A DNA stretch of 64,000 bases, taken from NCBI GenBank assembly GCA_937906775.1, contig CALCUD010000068.1, forward strand, positions 26,307 to 90,306, read 5' to 3'. Under the pieces are notes generated by a model that saw only the letters and a list, made by a program, of their open reading frames with translations, searched no databases and was not told where the DNA came from. Positions 9,087-18,512 of the stretch are shown here, in pieces. Numbering within the stretch: the stretch's first letter is position 1; each line of letters starts with the position of its first letter. Source of the DNA: an uncultured Clostridia bacterium. Its GTDB lineage: Bacteria; Bacillota; Clostridia; Christensenellales; Aristaeellaceae. A program made the position numbers and the translations under genes.

Positions 9087-9890
9087 ATGGTATTCCGGCC
9101 TGAGTTCCTGTGGCTTTTTCTGGCGGCGGCTCTGGCTTGCTCCATCGGCTTCCGCAAGTATGTCTGGTTCATTTCCGTCGGGTACGGTCTTTCCATCGCA
9201 GCGGTGGGAATTGCGCTCCCGATTGTTTATCCTTCAGGGCTGGATGCTTTCCGTATCCTGCTGTGCCTGCTGATGCTGGCTTACGGACTGCGGCTGGGCG
9301 GCTTCCTGCTCTTCCGTGAACTGCGAAGCGCCGCATATAACAGCAAGATGAAAGGTGAAATCTCGGACGGCAGCCGCATGAAGTTCCCGGTCAAGATCGC
9401 CCTGTGGCTTTCCTGCGTCCTGCTGTATCTGATGATGGTTTCTCCCGCTGTGTACCGCTTTGCCGGCAACGCTCCTTCCGACGGCTGGCTGATCGCCGGC
9501 GAAGTTGTTATGCTGGGCGGTATTCTGCTTGAATCCATGTCTGACAGGCAAAAATCTGCGGCTAAGAGAATCAATCCCCGGCGTTTCTGTGATTCCGGAC
9601 TTTTCCGCATTGTCCGCTGTCCGAACTATCTGGGAGAACTGATCCTTTGGACCGGCATGCTGCTGACCGGCGTATCCGCTCTGCAGTCTGCGGGGCAGTG
9701 GGCTGTCGCCGTTATCGGCTGGCTCGGTATTGTCTATGTGATGTTCAGCGGCGCACGCCGCCTTGAACTGCGCCAGGACCGCACCTACGGCAACGATCCG
9801 GAGTATCAGGCATATGTGGCCAAAGTGCCGATCCTTCTTCCGTTTGTTCCGCTGTACAGCGTCAAGAAACACAAATGGCTGGTGGGCTGA
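9087..9890 (+). CDS. DUF1295 / steroid 5-alpha-reductase-like membrane protein
   Basis: A 267-residue integral membrane protein with about seven hydrophobic segments. The C-terminal part matches the DUF1295 / isoprenylcysteine methyltransferase-like fold: RFCDSGLFRIVRCPNYLGELILWTGMLL (about 170-197) holds the conserved R-x-PNYxGE signature thought to bind cofactor, and RRLELRQDRTYGNDPEYQAYVAKVP follows near the end. Family members are predicted reductases or methyltransferases of lipid-like substrates; the substrate here is unknown. AAAGGCGG precedes the ATG. It stands alone between the pyr operon and a gene on the opposite strand. Confidence 0.75.
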   Translation: MVFRPEFLWLFLAAALACSIGFRKYVWFISVGYGLSIAAVGIALPIVYPSGLDAFRILLCLLMLAYGLRLGGFLLFRELRSAAYNSKMKGEISDGSRMKFPVKIALWLSCVLLYLMMVSPAVYRFAGNAPSDGWLIAGEVVMLGGILLESMSDRQKSAAKRINPRRFCDSGLFRIVRCPNYLGELILWTGMLLTGVSALQSAGQWAVAVIGWLGIVYVMFSGARRLELRQDRTYGNDPEYQAYVAKVPILLPFVPLYSVKKHKWLVG

Positions 9891-9994
9891 CTGTACTGCA
9901 CGGCCTGCGGAACGGCATGCGGGCATAATGCATCACGTTCCGGCAGACTGAATTTTCAATTGGGTCAAAGATTGTTTCCAATATCGTCCGATCA

Positions 9995-10831
9995 TCAGAT
10001 ATCCATGGAAATCTGCCCTTCGGAAGACGTGCTTTCGGAAGCGGAACCGGCAGGAGCCGGTTCCGCTTCCCGGAAGGACTCTTCGAAGATATCCGGTTCC
10101 GGATCAGCCGGAACGGTGCTCTGCCGGGCTTTTCCGGCCGGGGCGGCTGTGACGCGAAGAGAATCCGGCAGACGGATTTTTTTCTTTTTACCGAGCTTTT
10201 CCCGGGTCATCGCGAGAGCATCCTCCCAGGTGAAGGGCGTACAGTACAGGCTGACGCGGGACCACCAGGCCGGCGCGTAATAAAGGATCACGCATTTTTC
10301 GGGCCAGAGCTGAACCCGGGCTGTATTGCTCCAGTTCAGGCTTCTTTCCTCAAGCTTCAGGACCGGGTTTTCCCCTGCGGCCTGTTTCATCAGGGAAGGG
10401 GATTTCAATCTGGCCAGCAGCTTCAGGGGCGTGGGATCGGGAAGCCAGACGGTTTCATGTATACCGCGGTTATCAACGGTGTAGTCGACCAGATCCTCCC
10501 CCTGCAGCAGAAGATCCAGAAAGGTCAGCGCAAGCAGCGCCGCAAGCAGAATTCCGACAACGGGCAGAAAACTCCCCTGCAACAGACGCTCTGCGGCGGC
10601 GGGGCCGCCGCCGACCAGCTCGGCGAGCGGAACAGCCAGGATCAGTGCCAGCGCGGCGGGGAGCAGAATCCTCGTCACGCTGTTCCAGGACATCCAGTCC
10701 TTCGCCGGGACGCGCCGGACACACCATACGGCGTGAGCGGCGTTCTTGCCGAGCCTGGTTCCGCAGCGGGGGCAGATTTCACCGGGTTCCACTTCCTCGC
10801 GGCATTTCTTGCAATACGCTGTCAGCGACAT
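9995..10831 (-). CDS. Zinc-ribbon membrane protein of unknown function
   Basis: The 278-residue protein begins with a zinc-ribbon, YCKKCREEVEPGEICPRCGTRLG (about residues 6-28), with two CxxC knuckles, followed by two hydrophobic helices (about 55-75 and 90-115) and a soluble C-terminal part with no family I recognise. The tail is rich in Pro, Ala, Ser and Glu and probably disordered. The ATG at 10831 was preferred over an upstream start because ACGGAGGAAAC lies just ahead. It converges with the 9087 gene and diverges from the sugar-sensing genes. Function unknown; zinc-ribbon plus membrane anchors is common in poorly described Clostridia proteins. Confidence 0.7.
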   Translation of the reverse strand: MSLTAYCKKCREEVEPGEICPRCGTRLGKNAAHAVWCVRRVPAKDWMSWNSVTRILLPAALALILAVPLAELVGGGPAAAERLLQGSFLPVVGILLAALLALTFLDLLLQGEDLVDYTVDNRGIHETVWLPDPTPLKLLARLKSPSLMKQAAGENPVLKLEERSLNWSNTARVQLWPEKCVILYYAPAWWSRVSLYCTPFTWEDALAMTREKLGKKKKIRLPDSLRVTAAPAGKARQSTVPADPEPDIFEESFREAEPAPAGSASESTSSEGQISMDI

Positions 10832-10981
10832 GTTTCCTCCGTGGGCAGCCGGGCTGATCCGGCTGAGTCTGTTTGTAACTATTTTACCTGTGAAGAGGAG
10901 TTTTTTCAAGACGGGACGGGATCGCGCCGGATCGGGGCTTCGGATGAACGCGGGAGAAGGTACGGCCCGGCTAAATTTTGC

Positions 10982-11010
10982 TTTTCAGATGAACGGATTT
11001 ATTGTAAGAT
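10982..11010 (+). promoter_or_regulatory. Candidate promoter for the sugar-sensing genes
   Basis: TTTTCA (10982-10987), 17 bases, TAAGAT (11005-11010). The same TTTTCA/TAAGAT combination occurs ahead of rarA near 20925-20954. Confidence 0.4.
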
Positions 11011-11047
11011 AGAACAAAAGCGGAAATGAATGAATCGGGGTGACGGG

Positions 11048-12016
11048 ATGAAAAGGGTGATCTGTCTGTTGCTGGCGCTTGCGTGCGTGTTCCTGCTCTG
11101 CGGCTGCGAAAAGAAGGCGGAAACCAAGGAGCCGACGCTGCTGCTCGGTTTCAGTCAGCTTGGTTCCGAAAGCTCCTGGCGTATCGGGAATACAAAGGAT
11201 ATCGGTGACGCGGCCGGAAAATACGGCGTTTCCCTGATGATGGAAAACGCAAACCAGAAACAAGAAAACCAGATCGACGCCATCCGGAGCTTTATTGCCT
11301 ATCAGGTTGATGTCATTGCTTTTTCTCCGATCGTGGAGGAAGGATGGGACACGGTCCTGACGGAAGCGCGGCAGGCCGGGATCCCGGTCATTCTGGTGGA
11401 CCGGACGATTAAAACAGAGGACGAAAATCTGTATGAATGTCTGATCGGAGCCGATTTTTATCAGGAGGGCGTCATGGCGGCGGAATACCTGATCCGGAAG
11501 GCGGACAGCCTTGGAATGGACCGGGTGAATATCGTTGAGATCACCGGAACCGAGGATTCCACACCTATGCGCCAACGTCAGAAAGGCTTTGCCGACACTG
11601 TTGCGAAGGACAGCCGGATGACGGTGCTGGAGAGCGTCAACGGGGATTTTCTCAAGAGCCGCGGGGCGGAATGCATGCGTTATCTGCTGGAGCGGTACGG
11701 CAATCAGATCGACGTGGTTTACAGCCACAACGATGAAATGACGCTGGGCGCGCTTCCGGAGATCGAAGCCGCGGGGCTGATCCCCGGAAAGGACATGGTC
11801 ATCATCTCCATCGACGGCGGTCAGACGGCTTTCGATATTCTGAAGCAGGGAAAAATCAACTGTATCGTGGAATGTACGCCCATGCTGGGCTCCACGCTGA
11901 TGGAAACCGCGCTGAAACTGAAAGCAGGCGAAAGCGTGGACCGGGAAACGCATCCTGTTGAGCGTGCTTTCACGGATGAAGAGGATCTGAGCGCAGTGGC
12001 GCCCCGGGGGTACTGA
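11048..12016 (+). CDS. Sugar-binding lipoprotein, periplasmic-binding-protein type 1 family
   Basis: A 322-residue lipoprotein with signal peptide and lipobox ending at Cys20 (LLCGC), then a type 1 periplasmic sugar-binding fold: LLLGFSQLGSESSWRIGNTKDI, PVILVDRTI, DVVYSHNDEMTLGALPEIEAAG and IISIDGGQTAFDILKQG. It resembles YtfQ-type galactofuranose binding proteins. It is placed 4 bases ahead of a sensor kinase gene and not next to the transporter, so it probably works as the extracellular ligand receptor of that kinase (inference); a role as an alternative transporter subunit is possible. The ATG at 11048 precedes the signal peptide; the upstream ATG at 11030 would add six residues. Confidence 0.82.
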   Translation: MKRVICLLLALACVFLLCGCEKKAETKEPTLLLGFSQLGSESSWRIGNTKDIGDAAGKYGVSLMMENANQKQENQIDAIRSFIAYQVDVIAFSPIVEEGWDTVLTEARQAGIPVILVDRTIKTEDENLYECLIGADFYQEGVMAAEYLIRKADSLGMDRVNIVEITGTEDSTPMRQRQKGFADTVAKDSRMTVLESVNGDFLKSRGAECMRYLLERYGNQIDVVYSHNDEMTLGALPEIEAAGLIPGKDMVIISIDGGQTAFDILKQGKINCIVECTPMLGSTLMETALKLKAGESVDRETHPVERAFTDEEDLSAVAPRGY

Positions 12017-12020
12017 GCAA

Positions 12021-13490
12021 ATGGGCGGCAGGAATAATATCGAGAGTCTCGCCGGCCGGTTCACGCATATGAGCCGGATCCTGACGGCGATCCTGGTGGT
12101 CCCCGTGGTGATCAGTCTGGCGATGACGGTGCTGATCTCTGACCGGTATTACCGGTCCGTGGAACGGATGAACCGGATCGCTGCGCTGAAACCAGTGATC
12201 GCCAACGCCATTCCGGAAGCAGTCTGGGACATCGTCAGCGGACGGGAAGAGGTGACGGGGACCGGGGTGTTTGACCGGATCACGGAAGTCAACGGCGAGA
12301 TTGACGAGATTTCCGAACAGACCGGCGAGGGGGACCGGCTGGAGCTGATCGTGGCCCGCCGCACCATGAACACGCTGGAGCAGTATACCGAACAGATCCG
12401 GCAGAACATCCTTACCGGCGTGCCGGTAGTCAAAAATGAAGAGATCCTCAGCGAGATCCGCGATGTGGCTGCACTGGTGGAATCTATGCTGAATAACTAT
12501 ATCACGGAGGAGATCGGATCCACGGCGGTGATGAGCCGTTCGCTGACCCGGGTGGTCATGATGACCGCTGTCTGTGAAATGCTGCTGGTACTGCTGACGC
12601 TGCTCCTGAGCCGGCAGATGACCCGGCGGGCTTCCGCGTATGTCCGGGAGCCGATCGAGAAGCTGGAAAGCGTAACGGCCCGGATCGCGGAGGGACAGCT
12701 GACCGCCCGCAGCCCCGGGACCGAGGTGGCGGAACTCAAAAACCTGACGGATCAGGTCAACACCATGGCGGATAATCTGGAGGACATGATGAACCGCAGC
12801 ATCCGTGACGAGCGGAATCTGAAGAAGGCGGAGCTGCGGACCCTTCAGGCGCAGATCAATCCCCATTTCCTCTATAACACGCTTGACGCGATCGTCTGGA
12901 AGGCCGAAGGCGGGGACCTGAATGAGGTCATTCATCTGACCCGTTCCCTGAGCGACTTTTTCCGGATCAGTCTTTCCTCCGGCGCGGACTGGATCCCGAT
13001 CAGCCAGGAGAAGAAGCATATCAGCGGTTATCTGGGGGTTCAGCATACCCGCTACAGCGATATCCTGAAGTATGAGATCGATATTCCGGAGGAACTGGGC
13101 GAGTTCTATATTCTGAAGCTGCTGCTGCAGCCGCTGGTCGAAAACGCGTTGTATCACGGAATCAAATATAAGCGGGGCGGCGGAAAAATCACCGTGACCG
13201 GCCGGCGGGAGGGGGAAACCCTGGTCTTCACCGTCGCGGATACCGGCAAGGGAATGGACGAAGAGACATTGAACGCCCTAAGGGAGCGGATTCAGGACCG
13301 TCAGCCGGAACACGCCAATACCACGGGAGGTTTCGGACTGGTGAATGTGAACCTGCGGATCCGGCTGTATTACAATCAGCCGGAGGGCCTGCAGATCGAA
13401 AGCGGGCCGGAGGGAACCGCCATTACCATGCGGCTGCCTATCCGGCGGGAGGAGGATTTCATCGATGATCAAAGTGTTTCTGGTGGATGA
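12021..13490 (+). CDS. YesM/LytS-type sensor histidine kinase
   Basis: A 489-residue membrane kinase. One membrane segment is at about 20-40, an extracellular helical sensor region follows to about 175, a second membrane segment lies at about 178-198, then a HAMP domain (EPIEKLESVTARIAEGQLTARSPG). The phosphoacceptor is His282 in LQAQINPHFLYNTLD, typical of the His_kinase (PF06580) family, followed by a HATPase domain with the N box QPLVENALYHGIKYK and G boxes DTGKGMD and GGFGLVNV. It overlaps the downstream regulator gene by 26 bases. Ligand input probably comes through the preceding binding lipoprotein. Confidence 0.93.
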   Translation: MGGRNNIESLAGRFTHMSRILTAILVVPVVISLAMTVLISDRYYRSVERMNRIAALKPVIANAIPEAVWDIVSGREEVTGTGVFDRITEVNGEIDEISEQTGEGDRLELIVARRTMNTLEQYTEQIRQNILTGVPVVKNEEILSEIRDVAALVESMLNNYITEEIGSTAVMSRSLTRVVMMTAVCEMLLVLLTLLLSRQMTRRASAYVREPIEKLESVTARIAEGQLTARSPGTEVAELKNLTDQVNTMADNLEDMMNRSIRDERNLKKAELRTLQAQINPHFLYNTLDAIVWKAEGGDLNEVIHLTRSLSDFFRISLSSGADWIPISQEKKHISGYLGVQHTRYSDILKYEIDIPEELGEFYILKLLLQPLVENALYHGIKYKRGGGKITVTGRREGETLVFTVADTGKGMDEETLNALRERIQDRQPEHANTTGGFGLVNVNLRIRLYYNQPEGLQIESGPEGTAITMRLPIRREEDFIDDQSVSGG

Positions 13491-14724
13491 CGAGGTGGTG
13501 ATCCGGGAAGGGATCCGGACATCCTTTCCCTGGGACGAAACCGGATATACGCTTGTCGGAGAGGCGCCGGACGGGGAGATCGCGCTGCCGATGATCCGGG
13601 ATACGAACCCGGACATTCTGATCACGGATATCCGGATGCCCTTTATGGACGGGATCGAGCTGTGCCGGGCTGTCCGGTCGCGGATGCCCTGGATCGGTAT
13701 TATCATTCTCAGCGGTTATGACGAGTTTGAATACGCGCGCCAGGCCATTCAGCTGGGCGTGAAGGAATATCTGCTCAAACCGATCAGCGCCGGGGAGCTG
13801 CGCGACGTACTGGACCGGGTCTCCGAAACATTGCGGAAAGAGAAACAGGAGCAGGAACGCCATGAGCGGACCCGGCGCCGGCTGGAAAGCGGCGATCAGT
13901 TTTTGCGGGATAAACTGCTGGCGTCGCTCTTTTCCGAAGAGAATGACGCCGGGGACGCGTCCCGAACCGTAGCCCAGCTGGGCAGTCTGGGAATGAATGT
14001 GGAAGCGCCGTATTACGCGGTGCTTGACGCTTCCTGGGAACCGGTTGCCGCCGGGCAGGACGCATTGTGGGAACTGGCGGAGCTTACCGGCGGCGCGGTC
14101 CGGGCGACCGCCTGCCGGACCGGAAGCCGGCTGCTGGTTTTGGGGAAAAGAGAGACGGATGTTGAGGAACAGGCTTACGCCTTTGCCGATTCCGCCGCCA
14201 ACGAACTGGAGCGTAACGGCTGCTTCAAAATCCATATCAGCATCGGGGAGATCGTAAACAGCCCCGACGGAATCCTGCGCAGTATGCAGTCCGCACGCCA
14301 TCTCCGTCACGCGCTCGCGGACGGAAAGGAAGAGCGGGCGGTGATCGTGGGCGTCCGGGAGGTCGGTCCGCTGCCCGATGACCGGAAAAGCGTTTCTGTC
14401 TCCGCAGAGGCGCGGATCTGGCTCAGTCAGCATTATACCGATCCCAACCTGATGCTGCAGGACGCGGCGCGGGCGGTCAATATGTCCAACAGCCGCTTTT
14501 CCACCGTCTTCGCTCAGGAGACAGGCAGAACCTTTACCGAATATCTGACAGCCCTGCGGCTGAACCGGGCGAAGGAACTGCTCCGGGAGACGGATAAAAA
14601 GAGCGGTCAGATCGCGCTGGAGGTCGGCTATAACGACAGTCACTATTTCAGCTATCTGTTCAAGAAAAACCTGGGCATGACTCCGGGTGAATACCGGGCA
14701 AAAAAAGAAAACGAACATGAATAA
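13465..14724 (+). CDS. YesN-type response regulator with AraC DNA-binding domain
   Basis: A 419-residue regulator with an N-terminal receiver domain (Asp9, Asp10, phosphoacceptor Asp55 in ILITDIRMPF, Lys in YLLKP), a long linker of about 180 residues, and a C-terminal AraC/XylS double helix-turn-helix (MLQDAARAVNMSNSRFSTVFAQETGRTFTEYL, then IALEVGYNDSHYFSYLFKKNLGMTPGEYR). It is the cognate partner of the overlapping kinase gene. It likely controls the transporter genes immediately downstream, as is usual for YesMN systems next to sugar ABC transporters. Confidence 0.94.
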   Translation: MIKVFLVDDEVVIREGIRTSFPWDETGYTLVGEAPDGEIALPMIRDTNPDILITDIRMPFMDGIELCRAVRSRMPWIGIIILSGYDEFEYARQAIQLGVKEYLLKPISAGELRDVLDRVSETLRKEKQEQERHERTRRRLESGDQFLRDKLLASLFSEENDAGDASRTVAQLGSLGMNVEAPYYAVLDASWEPVAAGQDALWELAELTGGAVRATACRTGSRLLVLGKRETDVEEQAYAFADSAANELERNGCFKIHISIGEIVNSPDGILRSMQSARHLRHALADGKEERAVIVGVREVGPLPDDRKSVSVSAEARIWLSQHYTDPNLMLQDAARAVNMSNSRFSTVFAQETGRTFTEYLTALRLNRAKELLRETDKKSGQIALEVGYNDSHYFSYLFKKNLGMTPGEYRAKKENEHE

Positions 14725-14773
14725 AAATAAAATCCACTTTTTTCGGCTTCTCCGCTGAAAGTGGAAAAGAAAA

Positions 14774-14808
14774 TGTACTCCCGCGGAACGGGAGTGCATT
14801 TCTATTTT
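14774..14808 (+). terminator. Terminator after the two-component genes
   Basis: A 10-bp stem (TGTACTCCCG 14774-14783 with CGGGAGTGCA 14789-14798, one G-T pair), five-base loop, then a T-rich tail. It separates the regulatory genes from the strongly translated binding protein gene. Confidence 0.75.
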
Positions 14809-14877
14809 GTAAAAATCGGTGTATTTTTTACCTGAAGAAACCGGGAAAGGTTTCAGAATTAAAAGGAGGAATTACCC

Positions 14878-15831
14878 ATGAAGAAACTGTTTGCTCTGGT
14901 TCTGGCTCTGGCTCTGTGTCTGGGCATCGCCTGCGCGAGCGCTGACGGCATCAAGGTTGGCGTCATCAACCTGGATCCCGCTGAATCCGGCTACCGTGCC
15001 GCCAACGTTGCGGATCTGCAGGCCACCTTTACCGCCGAGAACGGCTATGACGCCACTTTCGTGACCGCTCCCACCGCTGACAAGCAGCTGGAAGCCTTCC
15101 GCAGCCTGATCACCGCGGGTGTTGAATACATCCTGGTTTCCGCTGCCGAAGTTACCGGCTGGGACGAAGCCCTGGCTGAAGCTCAGGAAAACGGCATCAA
15201 AGTTTTCCTGTTCGACCGTCTGATCGAGTGTGATCCCTCCCTGTTCACTGCCGCTGTTATCTCCGACATGGACAAGGAAGGCGAAACCGCTGTTGCCTGG
15301 CTGGAAAGCCTGGGCCTCGAAGAATACAACATCCTGCACATTCAGGGACAGCTCGGTTCCGCTGCTCAGCTGGGCCGCTCCGGCGCTCTGACCGCGAAGT
15401 GCGACGCTACCGATAACTGGACTATCGTTCGCGAAGGCACCGGCGGAGACAACTGGGACGAGAACGAAGCCCGCAAGATCGCTGAAGCTGCGATCAACGC
15501 CGGCGAGAAGTTCAACATCGTGTACGCTGAGAACGACGGCATGGCTCGCGGCGTTGTGGCTGCTCTGGATGCTGCCGGCATCACCCACGGCGTGAACGGC
15601 GACGTTATCGTGATGGGCTTTGACTGCAACAAGTGGGCGCTGCGCGAACTGCTGGCCGGCAACTGGAACTACGACGGACAGTGCAGCCCCTTCCAGGCGA
15701 AGCTGATCGACCAGATGATCAAGGGCGAAATGGAAGTTCCCGCTGACAACATCGTCATCAACGAAGAAGTCGGCTTCGACGCCCGCACCCTGACCGAAGC
15801 TGATGTCGAAGCTTTCGGCCTCGGCGAATAA
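14878..15831 (+). CDS. Sugar ABC transporter substrate-binding protein (YtfQ-like)
   Basis: A 317-residue type 1 periplasmic binding protein with a 22-residue signal peptide ending ACASA-D. The body has IKVGVINLDPAESGYRAANVADLQATF, VEYILVSAAEVTGWDEALAEAQENGIKVFLFDR, NIVYAENDGMARGVVAALDAAG and DVIVMGFDCNKWALRELLAGNWNYDGQCSP. No lipobox cysteine is obvious, so anchoring is unclear. AAAAGGAGGAATTACCC precedes the ATG, and codon use is strongly biased (GCT, AAC, GGC), pointing to high expression. Gene order with the following ATPase and two permeases matches E. coli ytfQ-ytfR-ytfT-yjfF, suggesting a hexose such as galactofuranose or galactose as ligand; the actual sugar is not known. Confidence 0.88.
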   Translation: MKKLFALVLALALCLGIACASADGIKVGVINLDPAESGYRAANVADLQATFTAENGYDATFVTAPTADKQLEAFRSLITAGVEYILVSAAEVTGWDEALAEAQENGIKVFLFDRLIECDPSLFTAAVISDMDKEGETAVAWLESLGLEEYNILHIQGQLGSAAQLGRSGALTAKCDATDNWTIVREGTGGDNWDENEARKIAEAAINAGEKFNIVYAENDGMARGVVAALDAAGITHGVNGDVIVMGFDCNKWALRELLAGNWNYDGQCSPFQAKLIDQMIKGEMEVPADNIVINEEVGFDARTLTEADVEAFGLGE

Positions 15832-15857
15832 TTCACCTCTGATTAGTTGATTCACCA

Positions 15858-15890
15858 CGGCGCGGTGTGGTTTCCACACCGCGCCGCTTT
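15858..15890 (+). terminator. Strong hairpin between binding protein and ATPase genes
   Basis: A 13-bp perfect stem (15858-15870 with 15874-15886) with a TTT loop. The following tract, CTTTCGG, is weak in T. It probably acts as a partial terminator or as a 3' mRNA stabiliser that keeps binding protein levels above those of the membrane components. Confidence 0.6.
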
Positions 15891-15924
15891 CGGGCTTAAG
15901 ACATTTTGAAAGGAGCTGCCGGCG

Positions 15925-17424
15925 ATGGAGGAAGAAGTTGTTCTGTCCATGCGCGGGATCTGCAAAGAGTTCCCCGGCGTCCGTGCGCTGCATAATGTGG
16001 ATTTCACACTCAGGAAGGGTGAAGTTCATGCCCTGATGGGGGAAAACGGCGCGGGCAAGTCGACGCTGATCAAGGTATTGACCGGCGTTCATACCAAGGA
16101 CGGCGGTGAAATCCGCCTCATGGGACAAAAGGTATCCATCCATTCTCCGCAGAGCGCGCAGAAGGTTGGAATCGGCACGGTGTATCAGGAGATCACCCTG
16201 TGCCCGAATCTTTCTGTAGCCGAGAATATGTATATCGGCCGCGGAAAGGGCGCGTTTACGGATCGCCGGACCGACGAACGCAAGGCCGGAGAACTGCTGG
16301 AGAGCCTGAATATTCCGGCACGTCCGGCCCAACAGCTGGGAAGCTGCTCCCTGGCAGTACAGCAGATGGTCGCGATCGCCCGTGCGATCGATATGGATTG
16401 CAAGGTTCTGATCCTTGACGAACCGACCAGTTCTCTGGACGACAACGAAGTCCGGATGCTGTTTTCGCTGATGCGGGATCTGAAAAGCAAGGGCGTCGGG
16501 ATCATTTTCGTGACGCACTTCCTGGATCAGGTCTACGAGGTCAGCGACCGGATCACCGTGCTCCGCAACGGCGAGCTTGTCGGAGAGTACCGGGTGGAGG
16601 ATCTGCCGAAGGAGGAACTGGTGGCCCGGATGATGGGCAAGGATCTGAACGAACTCTCCGATTTTGACGCGATCGCGCGGAAGGATACTTCCGCGGCGGA
16701 GGTTGTATATGCGGCAGAAAACCTGTCTTCCTCCGAAAGCAAACCCTTTGATTTCGAAATCCGCAAGGGCGAAGTCAACGGATTTACGGGCCTGCTTGGT
16801 TCCGGACGCTCCGAAAGCGTCCGCGCGATCTTCGGCGCGGATCGTGTGACCGGCGGAAAGGTGACGGTAAAAGGCAAACAGGTAAAGATCACGAAGCCCT
16901 ACAGTGCCATGAAAGCCGGTATCGGCTATCTTCCCGAGGACCGGAAACGCGACGGAATCATCGCGGATCTTTCCGTGAGAGAAAATATCATTCTGGCGGA
17001 ACAGGTCATGCGGGGATTCTTCAAACCGATCAGCCGGGCAGAGGCGGACAAGTTTGTGGACGAGTATATTGCCGCGCTGCAGATCAAAACGGCCTCCAAG
17101 GATACACCGGTGGGCAGCCTCTCCGGCGGCAACCAGCAGAAAGTGATCCTGGCCCGCTGGCTGCTGACGCATCCGGATTATCTGATCCTGGATGAACCGA
17201 CCCGCGGGATCGATGTCGGAACCAAGCTGGAGATCCAGAAACTTGTCCTGAAGCTGGCGGAGGAGGATATGAGCATTACTTTCATTTCTTCGGAAATTGA
17301 GGAGATGCTCCGTACCTGCAGCCGCCTGATCGTCATGCGCGACCGAAACATCGTCGGCGAACTGACCGGAGACGGGCTGACTCAGGCCAATGTCATGAAA
17401 ACCATTGCGGGAGGTGAACAGTAA
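15925..17424 (+). CDS. Sugar ABC transporter ATP-binding protein, double ATPase domain
   Basis: A 499-residue protein of the MglA/RbsA/YtfR type with two fused nucleotide-binding domains. The first has Walker A GENGAGKST (about 39-47), a signature region LGSCSLAVQQMV and Walker B VLILDEPTSSLD. The second has the usual degenerate Walker A GLLGSGRSES (about 290), intact signature LSGGNQQKV and LILDEPTRGID. It energises uptake with the two downstream permeases. AAAGGAG precedes the ATG at 15925. Confidence 0.93.
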   Translation: MEEEVVLSMRGICKEFPGVRALHNVDFTLRKGEVHALMGENGAGKSTLIKVLTGVHTKDGGEIRLMGQKVSIHSPQSAQKVGIGTVYQEITLCPNLSVAENMYIGRGKGAFTDRRTDERKAGELLESLNIPARPAQQLGSCSLAVQQMVAIARAIDMDCKVLILDEPTSSLDDNEVRMLFSLMRDLKSKGVGIIFVTHFLDQVYEVSDRITVLRNGELVGEYRVEDLPKEELVARMMGKDLNELSDFDAIARKDTSAAEVVYAAENLSSSESKPFDFEIRKGEVNGFTGLLGSGRSESVRAIFGADRVTGGKVTVKGKQVKITKPYSAMKAGIGYLPEDRKRDGIIADLSVRENIILAEQVMRGFFKPISRAEADKFVDEYIAALQIKTASKDTPVGSLSGGNQQKVILARWLLTHPDYLILDEPTRGIDVGTKLEIQKLVLKLAEEDMSITFISSEIEEMLRTCSRLIVMRDRNIVGELTGDGLTQANVMKTIAGGEQ

Positions 17425-17425
17425 T

Positions 17426-18511
17426 ATGAGCGCGAACGCGGCGAAGAAAAAAGGAAACAGCGGGATCGTTCAGCTGCTGATCCCGCTGGTGGCTCTCGGC
17501 ATTCTGGTACTGTTCAATCTGTTCCGGGATCCCTCATTCTTTTCGATCGGGATCAAGATCAATAACAGCGGGAATCCGGTACTTTCCGGAAACCTGATCT
17601 CCATCATCGACAGCGCGAGCGAGCTGGCGATCATCGCGATGGGCATGACGCTAGTCACCTCCGCCTGCGGCGGACAGGATATCAGCGTCGGTTCCGTGGG
17701 CGCCATTTCCGGCGCGGTTTTCGTACTGATCCTCAAGCTGTTCCCCGAAATCACGATCGGCACGGTTGCTCTGGGTATTCTGGCATCCATTCTGGTGACC
17801 ATGCTGTTCACCTCCTTCAACGGAATGCTGGTGTCCGTCTTCCGGATTCAGCCCATGATCGCGACCCTGATCCTGTTCTCCTGCGGCAGATCCGTTGCCT
17901 ATATGTTCAACGGCGGCCAGTCCACACCGCAGGTTTTCAGCGACATTATCAGCGCCATGGGTATGACGATCCCGGGCATTCCGATTCCGACCCCGATTTT
18001 CGCGGTGGCCGCGGTTGGCCTGATTCTGGCGCTGATCTTCAAGTTCACCAATCTCGGCCTGTATACCCAGTCCGTCGGTATCAATCAGGGAGCGGCCCGG
18101 CTGAACGGGATCAATCCCACCTTTATGAAGATGCTGAGCTTCATCATTCTGGGCGCCTGCGTCGCGGTGGCCGGCATCATCGGTGTGGCCCGGATGGGAC
18201 TGGTGAACCATAAAACCCTGCTGATCGATATCGAGATGGACGCCATCCTGGCTGTGGCTATCAGCGGCAACAATCTCGGCGGCGGCAAATTCCGTGTGGT
18301 CGGAAGCGTTCTGGGCGCCTACATCATCCAGATGCTGACCACCACGCTGTATGCTATGAACGTCGCGCCTGTGAATATCAAAGCATATAAGGCGATCGTC
18401 ATCATCCTGATCGTTGTGGCCGGTTCTCCCGTGGTCAAACGCGGTGTAACCGCCCTGGTGAAGAAGATCACAGCCAGGAATGTTCCGGCTGTCGGAAAGG
18501 AGGCGGCGTAA
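17426..18511 (+). CDS. Sugar ABC transporter permease 1 (YtfT-like)
   Basis: A 361-residue inner-membrane permease of the BPD_transp_2 family with about nine to ten hydrophobic helices and the family motif ISVGSVGAISGAV near residue 90 and LDAILAVAISGNNLGGG-like segment (MDAILAVAISGNNLGGGKFRVVGSVLGAYII) near the C-terminus. The ATG at 17426 follows GGGAGGTGA within the ATPase gene end, so the upstream TTG-initiated extension is not needed. Works as a heterodimer with the next permease. Confidence 0.9.
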   Translation: MSANAAKKKGNSGIVQLLIPLVALGILVLFNLFRDPSFFSIGIKINNSGNPVLSGNLISIIDSASELAIIAMGMTLVTSACGGQDISVGSVGAISGAVFVLILKLFPEITIGTVALGILASILVTMLFTSFNGMLVSVFRIQPMIATLILFSCGRSVAYMFNGGQSTPQVFSDIISAMGMTIPGIPIPTPIFAVAAVGLILALIFKFTNLGLYTQSVGINQGAARLNGINPTFMKMLSFIILGACVAVAGIIGVARMGLVNHKTLLIDIEMDAILAVAISGNNLGGGKFRVVGSVLGAYIIQMLTTTLYAMNVAPVNIKAYKAIVIILIVVAGSPVVKRGVTALVKKITARNVPAVGKEAA

Positions 18512-18512
18512 G

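Noticed and set aside
14872..17172. A 766-codon minus-strand open frame over the sugar transporter
   Set aside because: Mirror of the binding protein and ATPase genes, which have clear motifs and ribosome binding sites.
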